Part shown: piece by piece, positions 1-6,629 of the stretch
Layout of the letters: each line of letters opens with the position of its first letter
Numbering within the stretch: the stretch's first letter is position 1
Source: Brumimicrobium sp051745635
GTDB taxonomy: Bacteria > Bacteroidota > Bacteroidia > Flavobacteriales_D > Crocinitomicaceae
Length of the DNA stretch: 6,745 nt
NCBI GenBank assembly: GCA_051745635.1
Contig: JBNJEH010000098.1
Span: forward strand, 1-6,745
Reading direction: 5' to 3'
Position numbers and translations under genes: made by a program
Notes under the pieces: generated by a model
The model's input: only the letters and a program-made list of their open reading frames with translations
What the model was told of the DNA's origin: nothing
Databases searched by the model: none

Positions 1-718
1 GCCGGTTCGTTTCAAAAGTGGTCGTGCCCTGTTGTTCCTCCACATAATGGAGCGGTGCGTTTCGCTCTTCGCTTATTTCATCAAAAACCAATCGCGTAGC
101 CTCGAGATGTTCGCCGATTACGACGGGAACCTCAGACTTGATAATACCGGCCTTTTCATAAGCAATTTCAGACAATGTATCACCGAGAATTGCCGTGTGG
201 TCCAGCCCGATATTGGTAATTACACTCATGAGTGGTGTAATCACATTGGTTGCATCTAATCGTCCGCCCAGCCCCGTTTCTACTACGACGACATCACAAG
301 ACTGCGACTCAAAATACTGCAAAGCGAGCACCCACGAAATTTCGAAAAAAGAAGGTGCCATTGGAAATTCAGATTGTTGTACTTCATCGATAAACGCAGC
401 AACAGACCCGGCATCTATCATTTGTCCGTCGACGCGGATGCGTTCTCGAAAATCCCGTAAATGCGGGGAAGTAAACAATCCCGTTTTAAGGCCAGATTCC
501 TGAAGATCGCTGGCAATAATCGAAGCCGTGGTTCCTTTTCCGTTCGTTCCGGCGACGTGAATAAAACGCATCGCATTCAAGTCAATCCCGAAATGACGGA
601 TAAGTTTAAGGGTGTTTTCCAGTGTCGGTTTGTAAGCCTTCTCTCCGACCTTCTGAAAAGCAGGATACTGTCGAAACAACCACTCTATCCGTTGTTTGTA
701 TCGTTCTTTAGATTTCAT
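1..718 (-). CDS. folC: Bifunctional folylpolyglutamate synthase/dihydrofolate synthase, 3' end beyond window
   Basis: FolC is a cytoplasmic Mur-ligase-family enzyme. It joins L-glutamate to dihydropteroate (dihydrofolate synthase) and adds further glutamates to folates, using ATP. The first 239 codons are present; the family is usually a little over 400 residues, so the C-terminal ligase domain lies off the left edge. Visible motifs, in order: the P-loop HVAGTNGKGT (about residues 54-63), TSPHL (83-87), SFFE (123-126), ETGLGGRLDATN (147-158), TNIGLDH (168-174) and EKAGIIK (188-194). The lysine in EKAGI corresponds to the one carbamylated in known FolC structures (family knowledge). The ATG at 718 overlaps the stop of the upstream tonB-like gene as TAATG, which suggests translational coupling and fixes this start. 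It is probably the last or a late gene of the operon starting at the dehydrogenase. No frameshift is seen in the part present. Confidence 0.96.
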   Translation of the reverse strand, partial: MKSKERYKQRIEWLFRQYPAFQKVGEKAYKPTLENTLKLIRHFGIDLNAMRFIHVAGTNGKGTTASIIASDLQESGLKTGLFTSPHLRDFRERIRVDGQMIDAGSVAAFIDEVQQSEFPMAPSFFEISWVLALQYFESQSCDVVVVETGLGGRLDATNVITPLMSVITNIGLDHTAILGDTLSEIAYEKAGIIKSEVPVVIGEHLEATRLVFDEISEERNAPLHYVEEQQGTTTFETNR

Positions 719-1440
719 TAGCCTCCCGGTTGAACCTCTACTGTGTAATATGCCGTCTCATTCCGAGCACCGGGCTTTTCCTTAAACTTGACTTCTTTTT
801 TCACGAGGTCAATCACCTCATCAATGAGTTGTTGGTTACTCGTTGTCGTATTGTCCCGAATACTGCTCGCTGCAACAACTTTCCCTCTGGAATCGACGGT
901 TAATTTCAACGCAATCTTACAAACTTGATCATTAGGAGTGCTGGGATTGGTCCGAAGGTTGGTTAGACGCACGCGATCGCCCGCGGCACCCGTACCAGGA
1001 TCTCCACTGCCCGTTCCAGGACCGTCATCACTACCAAATCCAGTGCCGCTACCGTCCGAACCTTGTCCACCAGACCCATTTCCTGAAAATGGATTGGACT
1101 GCGATTCGTTTTCGGAAGTAACATCGGAATCACTATCCCCCTGTCCTGTTTGCGTTTCAACCGGCGACTCATCCTGAACGGGTTGTTCTTCCGGATCCTG
1201 CTGATTTTCTTCTGTTGGATTGGTGTTTTCGCTCGGTGCTCCCCCTCCTCCATTGTCGACTTCAAAATTTTCTATACCACTTTCCGCCATGGTAATTGGA
1301 ATGGATTCCGTCACTTTAGGCGGGTCGGGTTCCTGATATTTTACGAAAAAAAGTATGAAAAGCACAACTAACAGGAATACAATCGATGCGATGATTCCTC
1401 TGCGATTATCCGACTTTCGAACAACAGGTACTTGTGCCAT
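718..1440 (-). CDS. TonB-like energy transducer with acidic, Gly/Ser-rich linker
   Basis: This 240-residue protein probably spans the periplasm and carries energy from the ExbB/ExbD motor to outer-membrane transporters. The layout seen is: a short basic cytoplasmic N-terminus; one membrane segment at about 15-33; the sequence QEPDPP (36-41), recalling the DPP stretch after the membrane segment in flavobacterial TonB proteins; an acidic linker rich in Glu, Asp, Gln and Pro (about 66-115); a Gly/Ser/Asp low-complexity stretch (about 117-154); and a small C-terminal domain (about 157-238). That last domain has the TonB-type pattern of a beta strand, 'VDSRGKV' (182-188), a helix around 203-217 and a final strand near 230-236. 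The usual Pro-Lys linker and the canonical YP motif are absent. It lies 15 bp after exbD and overlaps folC by one base. The family call rests on position and architecture more than on strict motifs; a TolA-like role is possible. Confidence 0.82.
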   Translation of the reverse strand: MAQVPVVRKSDNRRGIIASIVFLLVVLFILFFVKYQEPDPPKVTESIPITMAESGIENFEVDNGGGGAPSENTNPTEENQQDPEEQPVQDESPVETQTGQGDSDSDVTSENESQSNPFSGNGSGGQGSDGSGTGFGSDDGPGTGSGDPGTGAAGDRVRLTNLRTNPSTPNDQVCKIALKLTVDSRGKVVAASSIRDNTTTSNQQLIDEVIDLVKKEVKFKEKPGARNETAYYTVEVQPGG

Positions 1441-1455
1441 AACTTAAATTATTCA

Positions 1456-1890
1456 TTAATCGTATGCTAAAACGGGATTCCAGCTGCGCTTTTTCGCCAG
1501 CGCCAACACTTGAAAAACAGCTTCATAACTCGCTTTCCGGGCTCCGGCGATTTTAATTTTCTTTTCAGGCGTTTTTTCGACTTCCTTGATTAAAAATTCG
1601 CGCATTTGGTCATACGCAGCTCCTTCTGTTTTCACACTGAACGGATTTTCCACATTGCTCACATCACTCAGCATGATTTGATAAAGGTCATCATCAGTAA
1701 TCACCACCGTCGTAGTCGTATTCTCCATCGAGCTCTCCAGTTTCTCAGTTGGTTGCGGCAGTTCGACCGGCGTATTTTTTTCAGCCATCGTACTCATGAT
1801 GATAAAAAACACCAGTAACAAGAACACGAGGTCCGTCATCGAGGCCATTCCGCCTTCAACTTTTACTTTATTTTGAGAGCCAAAATTCAT
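1456..1890 (-). CDS. exbD: ExbD/TolR-family biopolymer transport protein
   Basis: ExbD/TolR proteins form the ion-conducting rod inside the ExbB/TolQ pentamer and couple the ion gradient to TonB or TolA. This one is 144 residues, a normal family length. It has a short N-terminus, then a single membrane segment at about 17-36 containing MTDLVFLLLVFFIIMST. Asp20 in MTD matches the essential protonatable Asp of the family (Asp25 in E. coli ExbD). The rest is a periplasmic domain ending in a basic, Lys-rich region and SWNPVLAYD. The gene starts 6 bp after the exbB-type gene and ends 15 bp before the tonB-like gene, so the three very probably form one motor. Whether it works as ExbD or TolR cannot be decided from sequence alone. 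The upstream sequence, GTAACTGACG before ATG, has no Shine-Dalgarno site. Confidence 0.93.
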   Translation of the reverse strand: MNFGSQNKVKVEGGMASMTDLVFLLLVFFIIMSTMAEKNTPVELPQPTEKLESSMENTTTTVVITDDDLYQIMLSDVSNVENPFSVKTEGAAYDQMREFLIKEVEKTPEKKIKIAGARKASYEAVFQVLALAKKRSWNPVLAYD

Positions 1891-1896
1891 CGTCAG

Positions 1897-2601
1897 TTAC
1901 TTTGAAGGTTTGTGCAGAATATCCATAAATTCCATAGCGTCATTTTCCATGCGGTAAACAACTTTAGAAATTTTAGAAACCAGAAAGTTGTATCCCATAT
2001 AGGCAATAATTCCAACGATGAGTCCGGCCACTGTGGTAATCATTGCCGTCATAATTCCCGGTGCAATGGTACCGAGGTCGAGCGAGTCCAGTTTTTTCAT
2101 TTCATGGAAGACACTGACCATACCGATTGTTGTTCCCAAAAATCCGATCATGGGTGCAACACCCGCTGCCGTTGCCAAAAAGCTCAATCGCTGCTCGAGT
2201 CTGGAAATTTCAAGTTTTCCGGTGTTATCAATAGCAGATGCAACGACGTCCACCGGTTTACCGAGCCGATCGATCCCTTTCTCCAACATTCTCGCCGATG
2301 GAGAGTCCGTTTGGATGCAGAGCGCCTTTGCTTCTTCGACCTTGCTGTCTGACAAATAATCCTTTATGCGGGAAAGGAAATCCGGAGACTTCTTTGAGGC
2401 GCGTCGCAACGCCAGCAAACGTTCTACAAAAACATAAACCGCGTAGATCGACATCCCTGCCAACAAGATCAGAATAATTTTACCCATTACTCCATCTGCA
2501 GCATCGGCCACCGCCTGCCACATAGCTACTTCCTGATAATCTTCACTCATCCCTGTTTCCAGCGAATCCTGAGCGACTTGTAATAATAACGAACCTTTCA
2601 T
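1897..2601 (-). CDS. exbB: MotA/TolQ/ExbB proton-channel family protein
   Basis: This is the multi-pass stator subunit of a TonB- or Tol-type motor, expected as a pentamer around ExbD in the inner membrane. It has 234 residues. Three membrane segments are seen at about 40-60, 139-163 and 181-207, with a cytoplasmic region between the first two. Family signatures are GVAPMIGFLGTTIGMVSVF (147-165) and APGIMTAMITTVAGLIVGI (180-198). An approximately 35-residue N-terminal extension starting MKGSLLLQ resembles the leader of flavobacterial homologues, which supports the ATG at 2601; M18 is a possible alternative. At the position of E. coli ExbB Glu176, aligning on the shared APGI, this protein has Thr185. 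It follows nhaD by 35 bp and precedes exbD by 6 bp. The symbol is by family; tolQ cannot be excluded. Confidence 0.92.
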   Translation of the reverse strand: MKGSLLLQVAQDSLETGMSEDYQEVAMWQAVADAADGVMGKIILILLAGMSIYAVYVFVERLLALRRASKKSPDFLSRIKDYLSDSKVEEAKALCIQTDSPSARMLEKGIDRLGKPVDVVASAIDNTGKLEISRLEQRLSFLATAAGVAPMIGFLGTTIGMVSVFHEMKKLDSLDLGTIAPGIMTAMITTVAGLIVGIIAYMGYNFLVSKISKVVYRMENDAMEFMDILHKPSK

Positions 2602-2636
2602 ATCGGTATTAACGAATTTAATTAATATTTGTTACA

Positions 2637-4028
2637 TCAATGTGCGAATATAAACATATCCATGAGCAGATAAACTCCTCCACCTGCGAGATAACCTAAA
2701 AGTGCCAACCAGGAAATATTCTTCAGGTACCAGAAGAAGGAAATGCGTTCCATTCCCATAGCCACTACTCCTGAAGCAGAACCTATTATAAGCATAGAAC
2801 CACCCGTTCCCGCCGCGTAGGCTATAAAGTGCCAAATATGATGATCCGTTGCTTCTTGGAACATCCCCATACTCGCCGCGACCAGTGGAACATTATCGAT
2901 AACCGCTGAACCTGCCCCCAGCAACAAGACGAAGACATCATTGTGCATGCTTTCCTGGACAGATTGACCAAAGTTAAAAACGAGTCCGAGTGATTCGAGT
3001 GCTGCCACAGTCATCAATATTCCAAGGAAAAACAGTATGGAGGGCATCTCTATTTTCGTTAAAGCGCGAAAAGTCGGGCTTTCGTGGTGTCCATGCGGTT
3101 CAGGAGATACGTAGTCCTGCGCCTTATCCTTTTTGACGACACCTATAAATGACATTTTAAACTGTCTGACGCTGATCACTTCGGCAAAAAGTGCAACCAC
3201 ACCCAGTGAAAGCATCATACCAACATAGGGCGGCAGATGTGTTACGGTCTTGAATAATGGTACAAAAACGATCATTCCCAGCCCGAGGTAAAGCATTAGA
3301 GAAGCTTTCGAGTTGACTTGAATTTGTTCTTCTGAATGCGTAAACGTACCGCGGAAAGGTTTTAAAAAACTTGCGATAAAAGTGGGCACCAACATACACA
3401 CAAGTGAAGGAACGACTAAGTATTCAAACAAGTAGATAGCTGTAACTTTATCCCCCATCCACAACATTGTCGTGGTGACATCACCGATCGGAGACCAGGC
3501 TCCTCCCGCGTTTGCCGCTATAACGATGATACCGGCGAACCAGATGCGGTCTTTTGAATCATCGAGTATTTTTCTCAAAATGGTGATCAGCACAATGGTC
3601 GCAGTAAGGTTATCAATAATTGCAGACAATATGAACGCCATGATCGCAACGATCCACAAAAGTGTTTTCTTTTTATTCGTTCGGATAAAGCCTTTAATCG
3701 TTGAAAAACCATGAAAATGGTCGACTATTTCAACAATTGTCATGGCACCAATTAAGAAAATCAGGATTTCACAAGTTTTACCGAAATGATGCAGTAACGT
3801 TTCTTCTAACAAATCCCCCTTTTGCTCGATACCAACTCCGGCGATACCCATCACTTCGTGATTGGCAGAATCAAACCACGAAGTAAAATCCGGCAATCCA
3901 AAAGCGATTCCGGCCCAGGCAAATGCCATCATTAAAAGTGAAGGCACGAGTTTATCTACCTTCAGACTGTGTTCTAAAGTAATAGCGAGATACCCTAAAA
4001 CAAATACAAAAACAATAAAAAGTTCCAT
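2637..4028 (-). CDS. nhaD: NhaD-type Na+/H+ antiporter
   Basis: NhaD is an inner-membrane secondary transporter of the ArsB/NhaD (ion transporter) superfamily. It exports Na+ or Li+ in exchange for H+. The protein is 463 residues, almost entirely hydrophobic helices with short loops. The two inverted halves expected of the family are visible as paired motifs: IIDNLTATIVL (137-147) followed by ANAGGAWSPIGD (172-183), and VIDNVPLVAASMGM (376-389) followed by GTGGSMLIIGSASG (407-420). The DN pairs (139-140 and 378-379) are probable ion-binding sites. A hydrophilic loop at about 299-322 carries PHGHHES, a possible metal- or pH-sensing stretch (inference). The ATG at 4028 lies 19 bp after the dehydrogenase stop and the TGA lies 35 bp before the exbB-type gene, so co-transcription is likely. 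Cation specificity cannot be read from the sequence; Na+ is assumed from the family. Confidence 0.93.
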   Translation of the reverse strand: MELFIVFVFVLGYLAITLEHSLKVDKLVPSLLMMAFAWAGIAFGLPDFTSWFDSANHEVMGIAGVGIEQKGDLLEETLLHHFGKTCEILIFLIGAMTIVEIVDHFHGFSTIKGFIRTNKKKTLLWIVAIMAFILSAIIDNLTATIVLITILRKILDDSKDRIWFAGIIVIAANAGGAWSPIGDVTTTMLWMGDKVTAIYLFEYLVVPSLVCMLVPTFIASFLKPFRGTFTHSEEQIQVNSKASLMLYLGLGMIVFVPLFKTVTHLPPYVGMMLSLGVVALFAEVISVRQFKMSFIGVVKKDKAQDYVSPEPHGHHESPTFRALTKIEMPSILFFLGILMTVAALESLGLVFNFGQSVQESMHNDVFVLLLGAGSAVIDNVPLVAASMGMFQEATDHHIWHFIAYAAGTGGSMLIIGSASGVVAMGMERISFFWYLKNISWLALLGYLAGGGVYLLMDMFIFAH

Positions 4029-4047
4029 AGTAATAGCATATAATGTG

Positions 4048-5277
4048 TTAAATCAATTGTTTTAAGGCAATTTCAAAGGCTGCTTTGGCGATACCCACTT
4101 TTTGCGGATTCTTTTGATGGGTCTTTTCCAGTGCCATTCGAATAACCTCCGAAGTATCCCGGAAAATATCCTCGTCTGTCAATTTTTTGAGGTCTTCAGA
4201 CATGAGGAAAGCAAACACGCGCGCCATTCCGCAGTTCGATATAAAGTCTGGAATTACCGCGATATGATCATCTACATAGTTCGCAATTGAACCAAAAAAT
4301 ATTTCGGGATCTGCAAAAGGCACATTCGCTCCTGCTGACACCACTTCAACACCGGCTTTAATCATGCGCGTAGCTTGATCCTGTGTGATTAATCGCGATG
4401 CGGCACAGGGTGCGAAAATATCCGCTGAAACGTCCCATATTTTATCATTGACTTCATCAAAAGTCAACATATCGGGGGCATTTAATTCATTTCCATTTTT
4501 ATTCAAAAAGAGTTCGCGCACTTCTTCAAAAGTGAAGCCGTCTTCATTGATCAATCCTCCGGCGCGGTCTATAATTCCAACGATTTTTGCGCCACTTTGC
4601 GCCAGGTAATAAGCGGCAGAAGAACCGACATTCCCCCATCCCTGGATGATCACTTTCTTATTTTGTACACCGCCACTCCAGAGTTTGTAGTAATGTTCAA
4701 TCGATTGCGCAACACCGTAACCAGTAATCATATCTGCAATGACATATTTCCTGTCGATAGCTGGCGTGTACTGCTCGTCCTCGATGACCTTTAATACGCC
4801 GTGACGCAACTGGCCAATCCGGTGAATTTTTTGTGCTTCCCGGGGCTGAAAGTGTCCGTTAAAAACACCTTCCTGAGGATGCCAAACACCGCAGTCTTCT
4901 GTATAAGGAATAACTTCGTGAATCTCGTCTACATTCATATCTCCACCAGTGCCGTAATAATGTTTCAGCAACGGCGTCACCGCAGCATACCAGCGTCTCA
5001 AAACACCTTCTTTCCGCGGGTCTTTGGGGTCAAAATTGATTCCGGATTTCGCACCGCCAATCGGTGGACCTGCAACTGTAAACTTCACCTCCATTGTCTT
5101 GGCTAACGATTCTACTTCGCGCTTATCCAATCCTTTTCGCATTCGCGTTCCGCCACCAGCAGCACCGCCACGAAGCGAATTAATAACCACCCATCCTTCG
5201 GCGTCTGTTTCGGGATCACTCCACTCAAACACGATTTCTGGTTGTTTATTCTCAAACTTAGCCAATAATTCCTTCAT
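4048..5277 (-). CDS. Glu/Leu/Phe/Val dehydrogenase family protein
   Basis: This NAD(P)-dependent cytoplasmic enzyme is expected to deaminate an amino acid oxidatively to its 2-oxo acid plus ammonia, or to run the reverse reaction. It has 409 residues, close to other hexameric glutamate dehydrogenases. The N-terminal substrate domain contains RGGAAGGGTRMR (36-47), Lys65 in MEVKFTV, Lys77 in GGAKSGI (the catalytic lysine of the family) and Asp113 in GTGGDMNVDE (the catalytic aspartate). The Rossmann domain has IQGWGNVGSSAA (211-222), with the GxGxxG turn at 213-218, and Asp237 in IIDRAGG at the end of the second strand, which favours NAD over NADP (inference). A conserved C-terminal stretch is IPDFISNCGMARVF (342-355). 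Glutamate versus branched-chain substrate cannot be settled. A Bacteroidetes -7 element lies just upstream, and nhaD follows after 19 bp. Confidence 0.94.
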   Translation of the reverse strand: MKELLAKFENKQPEIVFEWSDPETDAEGWVVINSLRGGAAGGGTRMRKGLDKREVESLAKTMEVKFTVAGPPIGGAKSGINFDPKDPRKEGVLRRWYAAVTPLLKHYYGTGGDMNVDEIHEVIPYTEDCGVWHPQEGVFNGHFQPREAQKIHRIGQLRHGVLKVIEDEQYTPAIDRKYVIADMITGYGVAQSIEHYYKLWSGGVQNKKVIIQGWGNVGSSAAYYLAQSGAKIVGIIDRAGGLINEDGFTFEEVRELFLNKNGNELNAPDMLTFDEVNDKIWDVSADIFAPCAASRLITQDQATRMIKAGVEVVSAGANVPFADPEIFFGSIANYVDDHIAVIPDFISNCGMARVFAFLMSEDLKKLTDEDIFRDTSEVIRMALEKTHQKNPQKVGIAKAAFEIALKQLI

Positions 5278-5298
5278 AATATTCTTTTAAGAACTGAG

Positions 5299-5306
5299 CA
5301 AAAGTA
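5299..5306 (-). promoter_or_regulatory. Bacteroidetes -7 promoter element for the dehydrogenase operon
   Basis: Read on the minus strand, the sequence is TTTTTACTTTTGCTC. It contains TACTTTTG, an exact match to the Bacteroidetes -7 consensus TAnnTTTG. Transcription would start around 5290-5294, leaving a leader of only about 15 bases before the dehydrogenase ATG at 5277. The -33 element is weak: no TTG sits at the expected spacing, the nearest being TTC/TGTTCC about 20 bases upstream. A weak -33 might mean activator dependence (inference). This is the best candidate promoter for the genes running down to folC. Confidence 0.68.
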
Positions 5307-5325
5307 AAAAAGATTTCTAATCATA

Positions 5326-5338
5326 GGAACAGTGCTCC
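5326..5338. repeat. Imperfect 13-bp dyad upstream of the dehydrogenase promoter
   Basis: GGAACAGTGCTCC is a near-palindrome around a central G at 5332, with one mismatched pair. It covers the place where a -33 element would lie for the -7 box at 5299-5306. The arms leave no room for an RNA hairpin loop, so if functional it is more likely a protein-binding site than a terminator. It also lies just after the anmK stop. A short dyad like this can arise by chance. Confidence 0.25.
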
Positions 5339-5346
5339 ACTAAAAA

Positions 5347-6411
5347 TCATGGACGATCAATTATTCCCGAACTACTATCTGCACGCGCTCCTGTCACTGA
5401 GGACAATACATTCGTTTTATCGCGTACGCGCAACAAGCCGAGATAGGCAAATGCTATTGCTTCTTTGTAATCTATTATTTCTTCTGCGGGACGAATAACC
5501 TGCCCTTCGAATTTTTGCTCAATCAAGTCCATCAAGTAGGCATTGTGAGCACCGCCACCTGTAACATAAACGGATCCCAACGCATGCTGGTGCAAACTAA
5601 TTGCAATCTGCTGTGCACAGTGGTGATAGTACGTTGTCAGTGCTCGTTCTCCTTTTAAGCGGGGAAGGATATTTTTTTCCACCCATTCCCAGCCCAGCGA
5701 TTTTGGCCCGTCGATAGCGTAGTAGTCCAGTTGGTTCAGCTCATCCAACAACGCAGAATCGACAGCTCCTTCCCTTCCTTTATTTCCATTTTCGTCAAAG
5801 GACAAGCCACACTGGCGCATCACGAGGTGATTGATTACGATATTGACCGGGCAGACGTCATAGGACTTCATAACTTCTCCTTCTGCAAATGACAGATTGG
5901 AAAATCCTCCGAGATTCAAACAACTATCAGCTACTTCAGAAAAGAGATCGCGATCGGCTACGGGAACGAGTGGAGCTCCATTTCCTCCCAGCGCCACATC
6001 GCGGGAACGAAAATCCGTTACGGTAGGTATCCCTGTATCTACTGCCAGGTGAGGCAAATTTCCAATCTGTAGCGTCAGTCGTTGATCAGGTTGATGAAAA
6101 ATCGTTTGACCGTGACTTGCAAGACCGTCAAAATCATCGGGGGACAATTGCGACTGTCCGAGGTAATTCACTACACTTCGAGCGTAAAACTGACACAATT
6201 TCACACTTAAAAGCGACAGTTCTTCTCCAGTTTTATGGACAGCTGCTTCCAATGCTGACCGCATTTCTGCTGAATAATCAAAATACGCGGTATTGTTCAA
6301 CCGAAAAGTTACTTGTTGGTGATCATCCTTTACAGTGAAAGTGACGTCTGCCAAATCTAAACCGTCCAGAGAAGTCCCCGACATCAATCCGATCCATCGA
6401 TATTTTTTCAT
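5347..6411 (-). CDS. anmK: Anhydro-N-acetylmuramic acid kinase
   Basis: AnmK acts in peptidoglycan recycling. It opens the 1,6-anhydro ring of anhydro-MurNAc and phosphorylates it with ATP to give MurNAc-6-phosphate, the substrate of the MurQ etherase. The protein has 354 residues, slightly shorter than the roughly 370 of enterobacterial forms. Family signatures, in order: WIGLMSGTSLDGLDLADV (6-23, phosphate-binding), LASHGQTIFHQP (97-108), LQIGNLPHLAVDTG (114-127), VTDFRSRDVALGGNGAPLVP (131-150), CLNLGGFSNLSF (164-175), YDVCPVNIVIN (184-194) and VYVTGGGAHN (281-290). Asp185 probably matches the catalytic base found in the DTGPGN motif of proteobacterial AnmK; here the following residues are VCPVN. 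No murQ or other recycling gene lies in the window. It ends 69 bp before the dehydrogenase, which has its own probable promoter, so the two may be transcribed separately. Confidence 0.96.
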   Translation of the reverse strand: MKKYRWIGLMSGTSLDGLDLADVTFTVKDDHQQVTFRLNNTAYFDYSAEMRSALEAAVHKTGEELSLLSVKLCQFYARSVVNYLGQSQLSPDDFDGLASHGQTIFHQPDQRLTLQIGNLPHLAVDTGIPTVTDFRSRDVALGGNGAPLVPVADRDLFSEVADSCLNLGGFSNLSFAEGEVMKSYDVCPVNIVINHLVMRQCGLSFDENGNKGREGAVDSALLDELNQLDYYAIDGPKSLGWEWVEKNILPRLKGERALTTYYHHCAQQIAISLHQHALGSVYVTGGGAHNAYLMDLIEQKFEGQVIRPAEEIIDYKEAIAFAYLGLLRVRDKTNVLSSVTGARADSSSGIIDRP

Positions 6412-6547
6412 TGATTCTTGTTCATTCGACCCTCAACCCGGCGTCCATAACTAAATTACAGTTTGAATCGGCGCCAAAGATCTTCACTGCAAAAATGCCT
6501 GCGAATTTCAGGTCGTATTTTAAATAATACTACTAAATTTACGTCCT

Positions 6548-6597
6548 CAATTATACAGAAATAATTGCTTCATGACAATCTGCGACAATTATTCTGT
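6548..6597. repeat. Nested inverted repeats built on CAATTAT and ACAGAA
   Basis: CAATTAT at 6548-6554 is followed, after six bases (ACAGAA), by its exact inverse ATAATTG at 6561-6567. The longer arm ACAGAAATAATTG (6555-6567) is also inverted at 6586-6597 as CAATTATTCTGT, with a single bulged base and an 18-base spacer. The middle arm can therefore pair with either flank. The repeats lie 33 to 82 bases upstream of the plus-strand -7 box, where operators are often found. If they lie outside the transcript, a DNA-binding role is likelier than an RNA one (inference). The A/T richness makes chance similarity a real alternative. Confidence 0.45.
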
Positions 6598-6629
6598 GTC
6601 GAATCGAATATAAAATACAGTAATCTTGC

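Noticed and set aside
722..727. GGGAGG on the minus strand just before the folC ATG, resembling a Shine-Dalgarno site
   Set aside because: It is only three bases from the ATG, encodes the Pro-Gly-Gly end of the tonB-like protein, and no other gene in the window shows such a site. It is probably coincidental.
1000..1090. Tandem DNA repeat within the tonB-like gene
   Set aside because: The region is low-complexity at the protein level (Gly/Ser/Asp), but I see no regular DNA repeat unit of constant length.
938..1177. Plus-strand proline-rich open frame opposite the tonB-like gene
   Set aside because: It is the antisense of the Gly/Ser/Asp-rich linker, which yields Pro-rich shadow translations. 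It has no start context or family features.
1912..2359. Two long plus-strand open frames opposite the exbB-type gene
   Set aside because: Their translations have no domain pattern, while the minus-strand frame has clear membrane segments and family motifs.
2602..2660. Possible promoter between nhaD and the exbB-type gene (TATGTTTA on the minus strand near 2650)
   Set aside because: It lacks the final G of TAnnTTTG, lies inside the nhaD end and has no -33 partner. The A/T-rich gap alone is not evidence.
5278..5346. Rho-independent terminator for anmK
   Set aside because: The only dyad (5326-5338) leaves a one-base loop and is not followed by a T-run at the correct spacing on the minus strand; the T-run further on belongs to the -7 region.
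6475..6497. Minus-strand -7 candidates for anmK (GATCTTTG at 6482-6475, CATTTTTG at 6497-6490)
   Set aside because: Each misses the consensus by one base at the important TA positions, and neither has a TTG at the right distance. The anmK promoter remains unassigned.
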